A model generated the notes under the pieces. That model did not search any database. It was not told where the DNA came from and saw nothing but the letters and a program-made list of their open reading frames with translations. Source: Sorangium cellulosum So0157-2 (GTDB lineage Bacteria > Myxococcota_A > Polyangia > Polyangiales > Polyangiaceae). Taken from it: 64,000 nt of DNA. Positions 32,923 to 42,014 of the stretch are shown here, in pieces. A program made the translations under genes and the position numbers. The stretch lies in contig NC_021658.1 in NCBI RefSeq assembly GCF_000418325.1, positions 744,001 through 808,000 of the forward strand, written 5' to 3'. Numbering within the stretch: the first letter of the stretch is position 1; each line of letters opens with the position of its first letter.

Positions 32923-33390
32923 AGAGCGACGGGCGGGGGTGGGGGGATGCGGGAGGGGCTGGCGGGGGGCCCCTCCCACGAACTCGCGCCTCTTGGCGGC
33001 TATGGCCTCCTGAACCGGTGAGATGGGGCCGGAACGCCCCGCTGCGCTGAAGGCCGGCGCTCGGATTCGTGGGGCCCTACCCCCGCCAGCCCCTCCCGCA
33101 TCCCCCCACCCCCGCCGACCCGGGGGGGGAAGGGGGGCGAGGAGCGATCGCCGGGACGATCGCTGACGGTGGGCGCTCACCACAGACTGCTGGAGGATCG
33201 CTGACGGCGACGGCGCTCGCTGATCGCTCACGGTGACGATGATCACCGGCGGCGCTCGTCGACGGCTCACGATGAGCGCTGCGCCGTCGCGGAGGTCGTG
33301 CTGCGCGGGAGGTCTGCGGGGACGTCCGGACGCGGTTCTACTTTGTCGGCCGGATGGCTGTGCTCCGCGAAGCTTTGTAGAAGACGACGC
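32923..33390. other. Intergenic region dominated by a large inverted repeat
   Basis: These 468 bases after nrdJ contain the long inverted repeat (32932-33116). It is followed by a region of degenerate GATCGCTGACGG/CGCTCACGG-type short repeats (about 33140-33290). No gene is seen before the lipoprotein start at 33391. Confidence 0.7.
32932..33116. repeat. 37-bp perfect inverted repeat downstream of nrdJ
   Basis: Left arm 32932-32968 and right arm 33080-33116 are perfect reverse complements. After a small mismatch bulge, 8 more bases pair (32975-32982 with 33066-33073). The loop is about 83 bases. The arms are G-rich on one strand and C-rich on the other. It begins 10 bases after the nrdJ stop. 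Confidence 0.95.
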
Positions 33391-33894
33391 ATGATCCGGT
33401 CGCGTTCGTCCATGGCCTTCGTCGTCCTCACCTGCGGCATCCTGTCCAGCGCCTGCCAGAAAGAAGAAGCAGCGCCGGAGACGATCCCCGCGCCCGCGCA
33501 GACGGTCGCGCCGGTGGCCGCCGATCCGGTGCCCGCTGCGACGCCGGATCCGACGCCGACGCCCGCTGCAACCCAGGAGCCCTCCGCGGCGGCCTCCGCC
33601 GAGCCCGCGGCCGCCGCCGCAGATGCAGACGCGGGGACGGCGACCGCCGAGCCGGCGGCGGGGGGGACATCCCGCGGGGGAGGCGCCTCCATCCAGGCGT
33701 GCTGCACGGCGCTCCACGCCGTCGCCACCAAGTCGGGCAAGTCGCCGGAGGCCAAGTCGAAGGCGGCGACGGCATCCCATCTCTGCGCCGGGATCGAGAA
33801 GCTCGTGAAGAGCGGGAAGACCCCGCGCGCCAAGGCGCTCACCCAGATCCGAGCGAGCCTCGGTGGAACCACGCCGCCCGCGGAGTGCAACTGA
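33391..33894 (+). CDS. Small Ala/Pro-rich lipoprotein
   Basis: The product has 167 residues. A lipobox (LSSAC) ends the signal sequence. A long Pro/Ala/Thr/Glu-rich linker (about 25-100) follows, then a short helical domain (about 105-165) with paired Cys (QACCTALHAV and SHLCAGIEKL) and a Cys near the end (AECN). It is probably tethered to the outer membrane with the linker crossing the periplasm. Function is unknown. Confidence 0.75.
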   Translation: MIRSRSSMAFVVLTCGILSSACQKEEAAPETIPAPAQTVAPVAADPVPAATPDPTPTPAATQEPSAAASAEPAAAAADADAGTATAEPAAGGTSRGGGASIQACCTALHAVATKSGKSPEAKSKAATASHLCAGIEKLVKSGKTPRAKALTQIRASLGGTTPPAECN

Positions 33895-33916
33895 GCCAGG
33901 GCGGTGCGGAGGGGAT

Positions 33917-35500
33917 TTAGGCCCGCAGCACCGTCACGGCGCGCCCCGAGGGGGTCGTGGCCTCCTCGAAGCGGGTGCGGTCCTCGGTCGAGGGCGCGCC
34001 CGCGCGGCGATCGAAGATCACGAGCACGCCGGTCGCGAGGCCCAGCCGCTGGAGGTACTCGTCGAGCTGCGCGAGCCCCTTCGGCAGCGGGTCCCTGGCG
34101 CCGTCCTTCCACACCTTGAGCTCCAGCGCCTCGCGTTGCGTCGCCCGCTGGCCGCCTTCGCCCGCGTGGGGCCAGCGCACGAGCAGGTCGATGCGCCCCC
34201 GGCCGACGCCGTACTCGCGATCGACGTAGCCGCCGCCGTTCACAACGCGCTGCAGGTAGGCCATGAGCACGAGCTGCGGCGCCACCTCGTGGTAGGGCAT
34301 CCCGGCCGCGATCACGTCGCCGTGCTCCCGCCAGAAGTCGGCGAACTCGCGCAGGATGCGCGAGAGATCCAGCCGCCCGTCGGGCTGGATGAAGGTGCGG
34401 GCGGGCGGCGCCGGGACCTTCGCCTCGGCCGACGACGCGAGCACCCGGACGATGACCTCGCGGTAGATGGGGTTCGCGATCCGGATCGGGTTGTCGAGGG
34501 CGATGAGCCCGAGGTCGCGGACGTACGACAGGTCGTCGTCGTACGTGTCGCCGCCGCCCTCGTAGGTGCCGGCGACCACCGGCTCCAGCACCCGCCGCAC
34601 GCGCGGCTCGGTCAGCCGGTGCACGAGCGAGTCGAGGTGCGTCGCCCGGGCCAGGATGAGCCGCTCCTTCGCCTGATCGACGTGCTCCATCGTGATGGGC
34701 TCGGCCGGCGGTACGGCGATCTTCTCCGTGATCTCCCGGCCCAGCGCGTTGACGAGCCACGGCTGCCCTCCGGTCACCTCCAGGCTGCGCGAGAGCGCCG
34801 CCTCGGTGATGGGCTGCCCCGTGTCGGCCGTGTGCTGGGCATAGAGCTCGCGCACCTCCGCCGGGGTGAACGCGCCGAGGCGCAGCGACTCGAGCTTGAT
34901 GTTGAACGGGCTCGAGGTCCCGAGGCGGTTCGGATCGCCGCCGCTCGCCGCCTTGTAGTCCCGCACGTCGCGCAGGCCGCACAGGATGACCGACCAGGGG
35001 AAGCGCTCCGGCCGGTTGGCGAAGCCGGCGCGGAGCTGCCGCAGCACGCTGATGAGGCTCGCGCCGCGCAGCGCGTCGATCTCGTCCACGAGCAGGACGA
35101 GCGGCCGCGGGCACGCCTGCGCCCACGCCGAGAGCGTGGCGCCGAGCAGATCTCCGGGCGGGGCGGACGGCGGCGGCGGCGGCCCGAGCTCCGGCGGGAG
35201 CACGGCCGCGGCGTTGCGGAGCATCTCGCTCACGATCGTCCGCTCGGCGGACGCGATGTCCTCGCCCCACGCCTCGCCCGCCTCGCAGGAGAAGAGCACG
35301 GCAGCATAGCGGCCCGAGGCGTTCAGCCGCTCGGCGAGGCCGCGCAGGGCGGTGGTCTTGCCCGTCTGCCTGGGGGCGTGGACCACGAAATAGCTGCTCT
35401 GGTCGACGAGGCCCGGCGCCTCGGGGAGCCGCCGCTCGGCCGGGATCATGTAGTGCAGGTCGGGGCGGCACGGTCCGGCGACGTTGAAGCGGCGCTTCAT
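33917..35500 (-). CDS. AAA-like ATPase with C-terminal PD-(D/E)XK-like domain
   Basis: The 527-residue protein starts MKRRFNVAGPC, with Walker A APRQTGKTT (42-50) and Walker B LVLLVDEIDAL. A winged-helix-like middle (TGGQPWLVNALG) follows. The C-terminal part (about 420-515) has a pattern of GRGRIDLLVRW then ALELKVWKDG, close to the D..(E)xK core of restriction-like nucleases. This family is usually multi-copy in myxobacterial genomes. Its function is not established; a STAND or defence-like role is a guess. No mobile-element gene is adjacent. Confidence 0.8.
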   Translation of the reverse strand: MKRRFNVAGPCRPDLHYMIPAERRLPEAPGLVDQSSYFVVHAPRQTGKTTALRGLAERLNASGRYAAVLFSCEAGEAWGEDIASAERTIVSEMLRNAAAVLPPELGPPPPPSAPPGDLLGATLSAWAQACPRPLVLLVDEIDALRGASLISVLRQLRAGFANRPERFPWSVILCGLRDVRDYKAASGGDPNRLGTSSPFNIKLESLRLGAFTPAEVRELYAQHTADTGQPITEAALSRSLEVTGGQPWLVNALGREITEKIAVPPAEPITMEHVDQAKERLILARATHLDSLVHRLTEPRVRRVLEPVVAGTYEGGGDTYDDDLSYVRDLGLIALDNPIRIANPIYREVIVRVLASSAEAKVPAPPARTFIQPDGRLDLSRILREFADFWREHGDVIAAGMPYHEVAPQLVLMAYLQRVVNGGGYVDREYGVGRGRIDLLVRWPHAGEGGQRATQREALELKVWKDGARDPLPKGLAQLDEYLQRLGLATGVLVIFDRRAGAPSTEDRTRFEEATTPSGRAVTVLRA

Positions 35501-35611
35501 CCCGGCGGAGCTTGCGCCGCTGCCCCTGGGCTGCGCAAGCGCCCCGGTCGCGCCGGGCGACCGGGGCCGTGCCGGAGCAGCCGCGCCGCGGAGCACCCTC
35601 CACCGCGTGGC

Positions 35612-36601
35612 TCAGGCGAAGTGGTCGTACCCCCGCGCCACGAGGCTCGTGAGCTGCCCGTCCGGGCCGAGCAGCGCCACGTCGCTCGCGCCCTCCTCCC
35701 GCGGCGCGCAGCGGCCGATCGCCACGAAGCCGGGGAGCGCCCCGACGTCGGGCCCCGCGACCGCCACCGCGTAGTCCTCGCCGCCGTAGAGCGCGAGCTC
35801 CAGCGCATCGGCGCCGAGCAGCGCGGCGGCCTCGCGGAGCTCGGCGCTTACGAGCGCCCCGGGGTCGAGCAGCACGCGCACGCCGCTCGCGGCCGCGAGG
35901 TGCGCGAGATCCGCGGCGAGGCCGTCGGAGACGTCGATCGCCGCGCGGGCGGCCGCGGCCGCGCGGAGGCCCGCCTCGATGCGCGCCACCGGCCGGCGGA
36001 ACGCCCGGATCGCCGCGGCGGCCGCCGCGCCGGCCGGAGAGACGCGCCGATCGAGCAGCGCGAACCCCGCCGCGGCGAGGCCGACCGGCCCCGCCAGCGC
36101 GAGCGCGTCGCCGGGGCGCGCGCCGTCGCGCCGGAGCGGCGCGGCCGCGACGCCGAGCGCCGTCGTGGTGATCGAGATCTCCCCGCCCCGCGAGAGGTTG
36201 CCGCCGACGACCGCCGCGCCGATCTCGTCGCACGCGGCGCGCTGGCCCGCGGCGATGGCGCCGAGATCGTCGTCGCTCACGTCCGGAGGCAACACCAGCG
36301 CGGCGAGCAGGCCGAGCGGGCGCGCCCCCATCGCGGCGAGATCGCTCGCCGCGGCCATCGTCGCCCGGTAGCCGAGGTCCTCGAAGCTCAGGAGATCGCG
36401 CCGGAAATGCACGCCCTCGACGGCGCTGTCGACCGTCCAGACGAGCGGCGCCGCGCCGCCAGGGAGCGCACCGCCCTGCGGGGCCACGGGCGCGAGGATC
36501 GCGGCGTCGTCGCCGATGCCGCAGAGCACGTGCTCGCCGGCCGCGCCGCCGAGCACGGCGCGCAGCAGCGCGATGCGCGTCCACTCGGAGCTCCCGCTCA
36601 T
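35612..36601 (-). CDS. thiL: Thiamine-monophosphate kinase
   Basis: The 329-residue ThiL has the expected metal/ATP sites: GIGDDAAIL near the start, TVDSAVEGVHF, the SDLAAMGA motif, VVGGNLSRGG and IDVSDGLAADL. It phosphorylates thiamine monophosphate to the active diphosphate. The gene stands alone, without other thi genes. ATG 36601 lies 19 bases after the histidine kinase stop, so it may be the last gene of the mglA-kinase-thiL transcript. Confidence 0.93.
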   Translation of the reverse strand: MSGSSEWTRIALLRAVLGGAAGEHVLCGIGDDAAILAPVAPQGGALPGGAAPLVWTVDSAVEGVHFRRDLLSFEDLGYRATMAAASDLAAMGARPLGLLAALVLPPDVSDDDLGAIAAGQRAACDEIGAAVVGGNLSRGGEISITTTALGVAAAPLRRDGARPGDALALAGPVGLAAAGFALLDRRVSPAGAAAAAAIRAFRRPVARIEAGLRAAAAARAAIDVSDGLAADLAHLAAASGVRVLLDPGALVSAELREAAALLGADALELALYGGEDYAVAVAGPDVGALPGFVAIGRCAPREEGASDVALLGPDGQLTSLVARGYDHFA

Positions 36602-36620
36602 CGAGGCCCGCTCATTGGAA

Positions 36621-38219
36621 TCATTGGAAAATGGGCGGCACGAGGCTGTTCGACGACGAGCCGGCGACCGTGGGCAGCTTGACCACGAACACGGTCCCGC
36701 GCGGCTCGTTCGGCTCGATGCGCACCGTGCCGCTGTGCGCCTCGACCAGTCGCTTGACGATCGAGAGGCCGAGGCCCGTGCCGCCGTGCTCCCGGGTCGA
36801 GCTCTGATCGATCTGGTAGAACGGATCGAACACCTTCAGCCGCTCGCCAGGAGGAATGCCGATGCCCGTGTCCACGACGCGGATCTCGACCGCCTGCTGG
36901 AGCGGCGCGACCAGCACCAGCCCGGGGAGATCGTCCGTGTCCTCGCTCACGGCGCGGGCGACGAGCTGCACCTCGCCCCCCGGCTCGGTGAACTTCACCG
37001 CGTTCTCGACGAGGTTGACGAAGACCTGGCGCAGCCGGTCGCTGTCCCCGAGCACCGGAGGGAGATCGCTCTCGGCGTGGATCCTGAGCTCGACGCCCTT
37101 CTTCGAGGCGGCCGGCGCCATCGTCGACGCCGCCTCCACGAGCACCGGGCCGACCGCCACCTCGGTGCGGTGCACGATCAGCGTGCCGCTCTCCAGCTTC
37201 GAGAGATCCAGGAGGCTCATGATGAGCCCGAGCAGCTGCTCGCTCTTCGACCGGATCGTGTCGATGAACTCGCGCTGCTCGCCCGTCAGCGGCCCGCCGA
37301 TGCCCTCGGCGAGCATCTCGCTGTAGCCCATGATCGACGTGAGCGGGGTCCGGAGCTCGTGCGACACCGTGGCGAGGAAGTTCGACTTGAGCCGGTCGAG
37401 CTCCTTCAGCCGCTCGTACGCCTGCTCCAGCTCGGCGTTCTTCTGCGAGAGCTCCCGGAAGCTCTCGCGGATCGACGCGACGTGCATCGTCGACGTGAGG
37501 AGCGACTTGTGCCCGCTGAACAGGATGAGATCGAGGACGGCGCGGAGGTGATCCGCGATCTGGCCGAGCCGCTCCGGCCGGAGCCGCGGCAGCGGCGGCA
37601 GCCCCTCCGCCGCGCGCGCCTGCTCGAGCCGCGCCGCCGCCGCGAGCTCTGCAGCGGGAGGCTCGTCGAGGCCCTCGGGCAGGTACGGGCCGAGGATCGA
37701 CCGGCCGATCGCGCGGCCGTCGTACTCGATCGGGAACACCTGGTAGAGCGCGCCGGGGGAGCGGGGATCCGCGAGCCCGCCGCCGGCCGCCGGGCCGCGC
37801 CCCTGCGCCCGATCCGGAGGCGCCGCGCCGGTCCGCTGGGTCTCCTGCGCGTCGCCGCTCGCGCCGCCCGGCGACGCGAGCGCGCCGGCCTCCGCGAGCG
37901 TCGCGCCGTCGGTCGACTGGATACGGATGGGCAGCCCGAACAGCTCGTGGAACGACGCCGCCATCTCGCCGAGGGCCTGGCGATCGACGAGATCCTCGAG
38001 CGAGAGCGGGCCGATGCCGACCAGATCGACGACCGGCGCGGCCGCGGGGGGCGGCAGCGTCGAGGGCTCGGGCGCGCTCGCCGCGCCGTCGCGCTTCGAG
38101 GAGCTGGGCGCGTCCGCGACGCGCGCCGACGGCATCGGCGCGGAGCTCGGCACATGGAGGAGGTCCTCGTCGTCGAGGCCGAAGTCCGCCGGCGTCCCCT
38201 TGTGGGCGTCGGGCCTCAT
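36621..38219 (-). CDS. Sensor histidine kinase with PocR-like domain
   Basis: The protein has about 532 residues. A Pro/Ala-rich N-terminus is followed by a PocR-like ligand-sensing domain (about 72-235), a coiled coil (about 250-278) and HisKA with the phospho-acceptor H287 (SHELRTP). HATPase_c follows with NLVENAVKF, DTGIGIP and GGTGLGLSIVK. It lacks membrane segments, so it is a cytoplasmic sensor. The ATG overlaps the stop of the MglA-like gene by ATGA. No response regulator is adjacent. Confidence 0.92.
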   Translation of the reverse strand: MRPDAHKGTPADFGLDDEDLLHVPSSAPMPSARVADAPSSSKRDGAASAPEPSTLPPPAAAPVVDLVGIGPLSLEDLVDRQALGEMAASFHELFGLPIRIQSTDGATLAEAGALASPGGASGDAQETQRTGAAPPDRAQGRGPAAGGGLADPRSPGALYQVFPIEYDGRAIGRSILGPYLPEGLDEPPAAELAAAARLEQARAAEGLPPLPRLRPERLGQIADHLRAVLDLILFSGHKSLLTSTMHVASIRESFRELSQKNAELEQAYERLKELDRLKSNFLATVSHELRTPLTSIMGYSEMLAEGIGGPLTGEQREFIDTIRSKSEQLLGLIMSLLDLSKLESGTLIVHRTEVAVGPVLVEAASTMAPAASKKGVELRIHAESDLPPVLGDSDRLRQVFVNLVENAVKFTEPGGEVQLVARAVSEDTDDLPGLVLVAPLQQAVEIRVVDTGIGIPPGERLKVFDPFYQIDQSSTREHGGTGLGLSIVKRLVEAHSGTVRIEPNEPRGTVFVVKLPTVAGSSSNSLVPPIFQ

Positions 38220-38944
38220 GGAACGATCCGGGAGCTCTTCTCGAAGCTGCCGCCCATACGCCTCGCCAGGAGTTCGCCCACCGAGCTCGTCACCCCGAGC
38301 TGGCGCGCCGCGCTGTTCAGGAGCTCCTCGCCGCTGATCGACAGCCGCTTCGAGAGCTGGTGCGTCTGATCGAGCGTCTCCCACGTGAGGTGGAGCAGGC
38401 CCATGAACGTCTCCACCGTGCCCATGCCGCGGGTCGCGATGGCCCGGTACACCGGCTCCTTGCCCCGCGCGGCGAGCCGCGCCAGCTCCTCGTCGCTCCG
38501 GATGTCGGGGAGGTCGCGCTTGTTGAACTGGATGACGAGCGGCATCCGCGCGAGATCCAGGCCGTTCTCCCGCAGGTTCTGGCGGAGGTCGAAGAACGCC
38601 TCGGCGTTGCGCTGCGTCTCCGTGATCTGCGAGTCGGCGATCAGCGCGACCCCGTCCGCGCCCTGGAGCACGAGCCGCCGGGTGGCGGCGTGCATCGGCT
38701 GGCCAGGCACGGTGAACAGCTTGATGCGGAGCGAGACGTCGCCGTCCTTCGCGCGGAAGGTGAGCGGCAGGAGATCGAAGAACAGCGTGCGATCGTCCTG
38801 CGTTTCGAGCGTCATCAGGCGTCCGCGAGCGTCCGACCCGGCGAGCCCGTGCAGCGAGACGAGGTTCGTCGTCTTGCCGCTGAGCGCCGGGCCGTAATAG
38901 ACGAGCTTGATCGTCACTTCACGGGCTGCGAAGTCGAGCTGCAC
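38216..38944 (-). CDS. MglA-like small Ras-type GTPase
   Basis: The 242-residue GTPase has P-loop GPALSGKTTN (18-27), LFTVPGQP as switch II and the base-recognition motif FNKRDLP. The P-loop closely matches gliding-motility MglA, which sets cell polarity. A C-terminal extension (about 190-242) is longer than in MglA and could bind a partner. It is translationally coupled to the PocR-type kinase gene. It may be a polarity switch controlled by that kinase, which is inference. Confidence 0.85.
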   Translation of the reverse strand: MQLDFAAREVTIKLVYYGPALSGKTTNLVSLHGLAGSDARGRLMTLETQDDRTLFFDLLPLTFRAKDGDVSLRIKLFTVPGQPMHAATRRLVLQGADGVALIADSQITETQRNAEAFFDLRQNLRENGLDLARMPLVIQFNKRDLPDIRSDEELARLAARGKEPVYRAIATRGMGTVETFMGLLHLTWETLDQTHQLSKRLSISGEELLNSAARQLGVTSSVGELLARRMGGSFEKSSRIVP

Positions 38945-38979
38945 GGCCGCATTCTCGCATGAGCGCCCGACGATTGGAT

Positions 38980-39041
38980 ATGGCTACGGCGCCCGGCCGA
39001 CGAGGCCGGCATGGCCACGGCGCCCGGCCGACGAGGCCGGG
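38980..39041. repeat. 31-bp tandem duplication
   Basis: Two adjacent copies (38980-39010 and 39011-39041) differ at two bases. Each starts ATGGC(T/C)ACGG and includes CGGCCGACGAGGCCG. They lie upstream of the MglA-like gene start and downstream of the dynamin-like gene stop; no promoter is evident. Confidence 0.85.
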
Positions 39042-39093
39042 CCGGGCAGCGCCTCCCCCCGTGTCAGGAGGCGTGCGCTCGCTCAAGCCGAGT

Positions 39094-40911
39094 TCAGGCC
39101 GAGCCGCCGGGCGCGTTGGGCACGCTGGACACGGGCGGGGGGATCGGCTTGCTCTCGCCGTTCTCGACGGTCCAGAGCGCGCTGCGCAGCCCCTCGAGGC
39201 GGGCGGTCAGCGCCTTGAGCGCCTCCGCCTGGTCGTCGCACGCCTTGAGCTGGCTCTCGCTGCTCGGCTCGGCGCGGACCCGCTCCTCGCGGGCCGCCTT
39301 GAGCACCTCGATGACCTCCCGGTGGAGCTCCTGGCCGGCCGTGACCACCCACGCGTCGAGCCGGCTCGCGAACTCCTGGATCATCTCGTCGAGCTTCGGC
39401 CCGATCCGGGTGGCGGCCTCGCGCAGGGCGATCGGCGCCATCTCCTTCGCCTTCTTGCGGGTCTCGGCCTCGACCTTGTCCTTCACGTACACGGCCAGGA
39501 CCGGCGCCGCGAGCGCCAGGATCCCGCCGAGCAGGGCGTTCGTGAACATGACGCCGAGGCCGATCGTGAAGAGCGCGAAGACCCCGACGTCGTAGCCGAA
39601 CGTGTCGACCTCGACGTTCGGCGTCTTCACGTCGCCCCCGAGCGCCTCGCTGACCCGCTTGGCCACGTCGTGCGCGTCCTCGCGGACGAGCGCGATCGTC
39701 TTCTCGGCGAGCGCCTCGAGCGCCGTGGCGATCTCCTTCGTCTCGGCCTGCGCCCACTCGGCGAAGGTGCGCTCCAGGAACGCGCCGAGGTAGACCTTGA
39801 TCTCGTCGGTGTGGGCCTCGTCGATGATCGCCGGCAGCTGCCGGAGCACGTCGTCGACGAAGCGGTCCAGGTCGCGGCGCACCCACGCCCGGATGGCGCT
39901 CACCTCCTCGCGGATGCCGGCGCGCCGCTCCTCGATGGTGCGCGACTGGCCGGCCAGGTCCTTCTCGATCATCTCGATGCGGCGGCTGAGCTCGTCGCGC
40001 GACATCGCGGTCGCCCGCCGCCGCGCGTCCACGCCCTTGCCGAGCAGCCGCGCGGACTCCAGGCCCTCGCCGAGCGCGTTGTCGAGGAGGATGCGCCCGC
40101 GCTCCTCGGCGAGGAACCGGGTCAGGTGATCGAGCAGCTCCGGCATGCCGCTGCCGGCCCGGTCGCCCTCCAGCGCCCGCTCGCTCGAGATCGGGAACAC
40201 CACCGGCGATTTCACGAGCTTGCCGAGCTCGCCCCGGATGTAGGCGAGCGCCTCGGCCTCCTCGTCCTGGCTCCAGATGTCGCGCTTCGTCACGACGAAG
40301 AGGATCTTGTCGCGGGACTGCCCGAGCAGCTTGTCCTGGAGGAAGACGCGCTCGCTCTCCTTGAGCGGCTGGCCGGCGTCGATGAGGAACAGCACGGCGT
40401 CGGATCGCGGGATGTAGCTGTAGGTGATGTCCGCGCGCTGCAGCGAGAGGTCGTTCACCCCGGGGGTGTCGACGAGGACGACGCGCTCGCGCAGGAGCTC
40501 GGCCGGGTACCCCACCTCGAGGAACTTCACCTCGCCGGCGCTCGACGAGCGCTCCCCGCCGACGGTGAAGGCCCGCACGTCCTCGAACGGCAGGCCCGCG
40601 CGCTCTCCCGACGCGTAGACCACCTCGGCGCGCGGATCCGCCGCGTACTCGAGGTGGTGGATCACCGCCGTCGTGGGCGTCACGCCGACGGGGAGGATCG
40701 ATGCGCCGAGCAGGGCGTTCACGAAGGTCGTCTTGCCGTGGTTGAACTCGCCGACCACGACGAGGTGGAACCTGTCGGCCTCGAGCTTCTTCACGAGATC
40801 GTTCGTGATGCGCGTCGCGACGCTCTTCGCGCCGAGGCGATCGGCGAACTCCGAGAGCTCCCGGAGCGCCCCGGTCACGTCGTCTTTGCGGCTGTGGAAG
40901 GATTCGAGCAT
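39094..40911 (-). CDS. Dynamin-like GTPase
   Basis: The 605-residue protein has a large GTPase domain with P-loop GEFNHGKTT (54-62), switch II DTPGVND and TKRDIW. A long helical stalk follows (about 290-460). Two hydrophobic segments near residues 455-490 (FALFTIGLGVM, GGILALAAPVLAVYV) could insert into a membrane, then a second helical part. This order is typical of bacterial dynamin-like proteins that remodel membranes. ATG 40911 is preceded by GAGG; the product is probably cytoplasmic and membrane-associated. Confidence 0.87.
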   Translation of the reverse strand: MLESFHSRKDDVTGALRELSEFADRLGAKSVATRITNDLVKKLEADRFHLVVVGEFNHGKTTFVNALLGASILPVGVTPTTAVIHHLEYAADPRAEVVYASGERAGLPFEDVRAFTVGGERSSSAGEVKFLEVGYPAELLRERVVLVDTPGVNDLSLQRADITYSYIPRSDAVLFLIDAGQPLKESERVFLQDKLLGQSRDKILFVVTKRDIWSQDEEAEALAYIRGELGKLVKSPVVFPISSERALEGDRAGSGMPELLDHLTRFLAEERGRILLDNALGEGLESARLLGKGVDARRRATAMSRDELSRRIEMIEKDLAGQSRTIEERRAGIREEVSAIRAWVRRDLDRFVDDVLRQLPAIIDEAHTDEIKVYLGAFLERTFAEWAQAETKEIATALEALAEKTIALVREDAHDVAKRVSEALGGDVKTPNVEVDTFGYDVGVFALFTIGLGVMFTNALLGGILALAAPVLAVYVKDKVEAETRKKAKEMAPIALREAATRIGPKLDEMIQEFASRLDAWVVTAGQELHREVIEVLKAAREERVRAEPSSESQLKACDDQAEALKALTARLEGLRSALWTVENGESKPIPPPVSSVPNAPGGSA

Positions 40912-40958
40912 GTGCGTTGACCTCGGCCTTGGGTCGGTAACCAGGAGGAGCGAGCCCC

Positions 40959-41852
40959 TCAGCCCCAGATCTTGATGACTTCGTGCACCTTCTCGTCGAC
41001 CTCCTCCATGGAGAGGCCGCCCGAGCCGAGCCCGGCGTGGCGCTGGTAAAGCTCGCTCTCGGCGAAGGCCCGGAGCGCCAGGACGCGCTTCGGCAGCCAC
41101 GGGTGGCTGGCCGTGAACTCGGCGAACCGGCCGATGCCGCCCTTGCCCTCGTCGTGCTGGGCGATGAACGCCTCGAGGTTCAGCTCCTCGTAGAGCTTGG
41201 TCGAGCCGAGCGCGAGCTTGGTGAGCGCGCGCGTCGAGACGTCGAGGCTCTTCGCGCAGAGCAGCCCGGCGCGGTCGCAGGTGACCTCGGCCCGGCGCGA
41301 CCAGCCGGAGAGCGCGAGCATCGCCGGGCCGACGATCCACTTCACGAAGACCGACGCCATCCGCGTCAGGTAGTGCATCGCGGTCAGGTAGACGACGTGG
41401 CTGTTGTGGATGTGGCCGCACTCGTGGCCGATGACGCTGAGCAGCTCGTCGTCGGTGAAATGGTCGACGAGCGCCGAGTGCACCATGATGAACGAGTCGT
41501 CGTTCGTGCCGTAGGTGGCCGCGTTGAGGGTGGGGCTGTTGACGATGTAGAGCGTCGGGGTCGCGATCCCGAGCGTCTCGGCGCAGTGGACCGCGAGCTT
41601 GTGGACGCGCGGGAACTGCGCGGGGCCGACCTTCACGGCGTGGCCGAGGAGCTCGTTCTTGCCGACCGTCTTGAACAGCCTGACCGCGGCGGTCACGGCG
41701 AGCTCGACGGGACGCATCTTCTCGAACGCGAGCCGCGTGTTCTTATCGGACACGTAGGCGTACGCGTTGCCAGCGCCGTCCCCGCCGCCCGCGCGCTGGC
41801 CCTTCCGTCTCTCGATGAAGCCCTTGAAATCGAGCGTTCCGACCTGTGCCAT
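40959..41852 (-). CDS. M48-family metallopeptidase
   Basis: The product has 297 residues. The zinc site is HECGH (143-147), with a further metal-ligand Glu in RRAEVTCDRAG. A hydrophobic stretch (VFVKWIVGPAMLALSGW, about 170-186) fits a membrane anchor. The family includes HtpX- and Oma1-type stress proteases. The gene lies 47 bases upstream of the dynamin-like gene on the same strand, so co-transcription is likely. Confidence 0.88.
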   Translation of the reverse strand: MAQVGTLDFKGFIERRKGQRAGGGDGAGNAYAYVSDKNTRLAFEKMRPVELAVTAAVRLFKTVGKNELLGHAVKVGPAQFPRVHKLAVHCAETLGIATPTLYIVNSPTLNAATYGTNDDSFIMVHSALVDHFTDDELLSVIGHECGHIHNSHVVYLTAMHYLTRMASVFVKWIVGPAMLALSGWSRRAEVTCDRAGLLCAKSLDVSTRALTKLALGSTKLYEELNLEAFIAQHDEGKGGIGRFAEFTASHPWLPKRVLALRAFAESELYQRHAGLGSGGLSMEEVDEKVHEVIKIWG

Positions 41853-41954
41853 CCGGCGAAGGTAACGGTCGGGCCGCGGGCGCGCAACGCCGCCCTCGCC
41901 CGGCGCCGTGAACTTCACGCAAAATCACGAGGCGACGTTCGCGCACACCCGAAT

Positions 41955-41990
41955 CGGACGAGAGCGAACGAGAGCGAACGAGAGCGGACG
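41955..41990. repeat. 10-bp tandem repeat GAGAGCGAAC
   Basis: About three and a half copies of a 10-bp unit, with the outer units reading GAGAGCGGAC. It is intergenic, between the M48 start and the homoserine-kinase-like stop. Confidence 0.85.
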
Positions 41991-42014
41991 CAACGCAGGC
42001 GATGGCGGGCGCGA

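Noticed and set aside
33140..33290. Transposon end repeats near the large inverted repeat
   Set aside because: The GATCGCTGACGG/CGCTCACGG repeats are degenerate and no transposase or target-site duplication is visible in the window.
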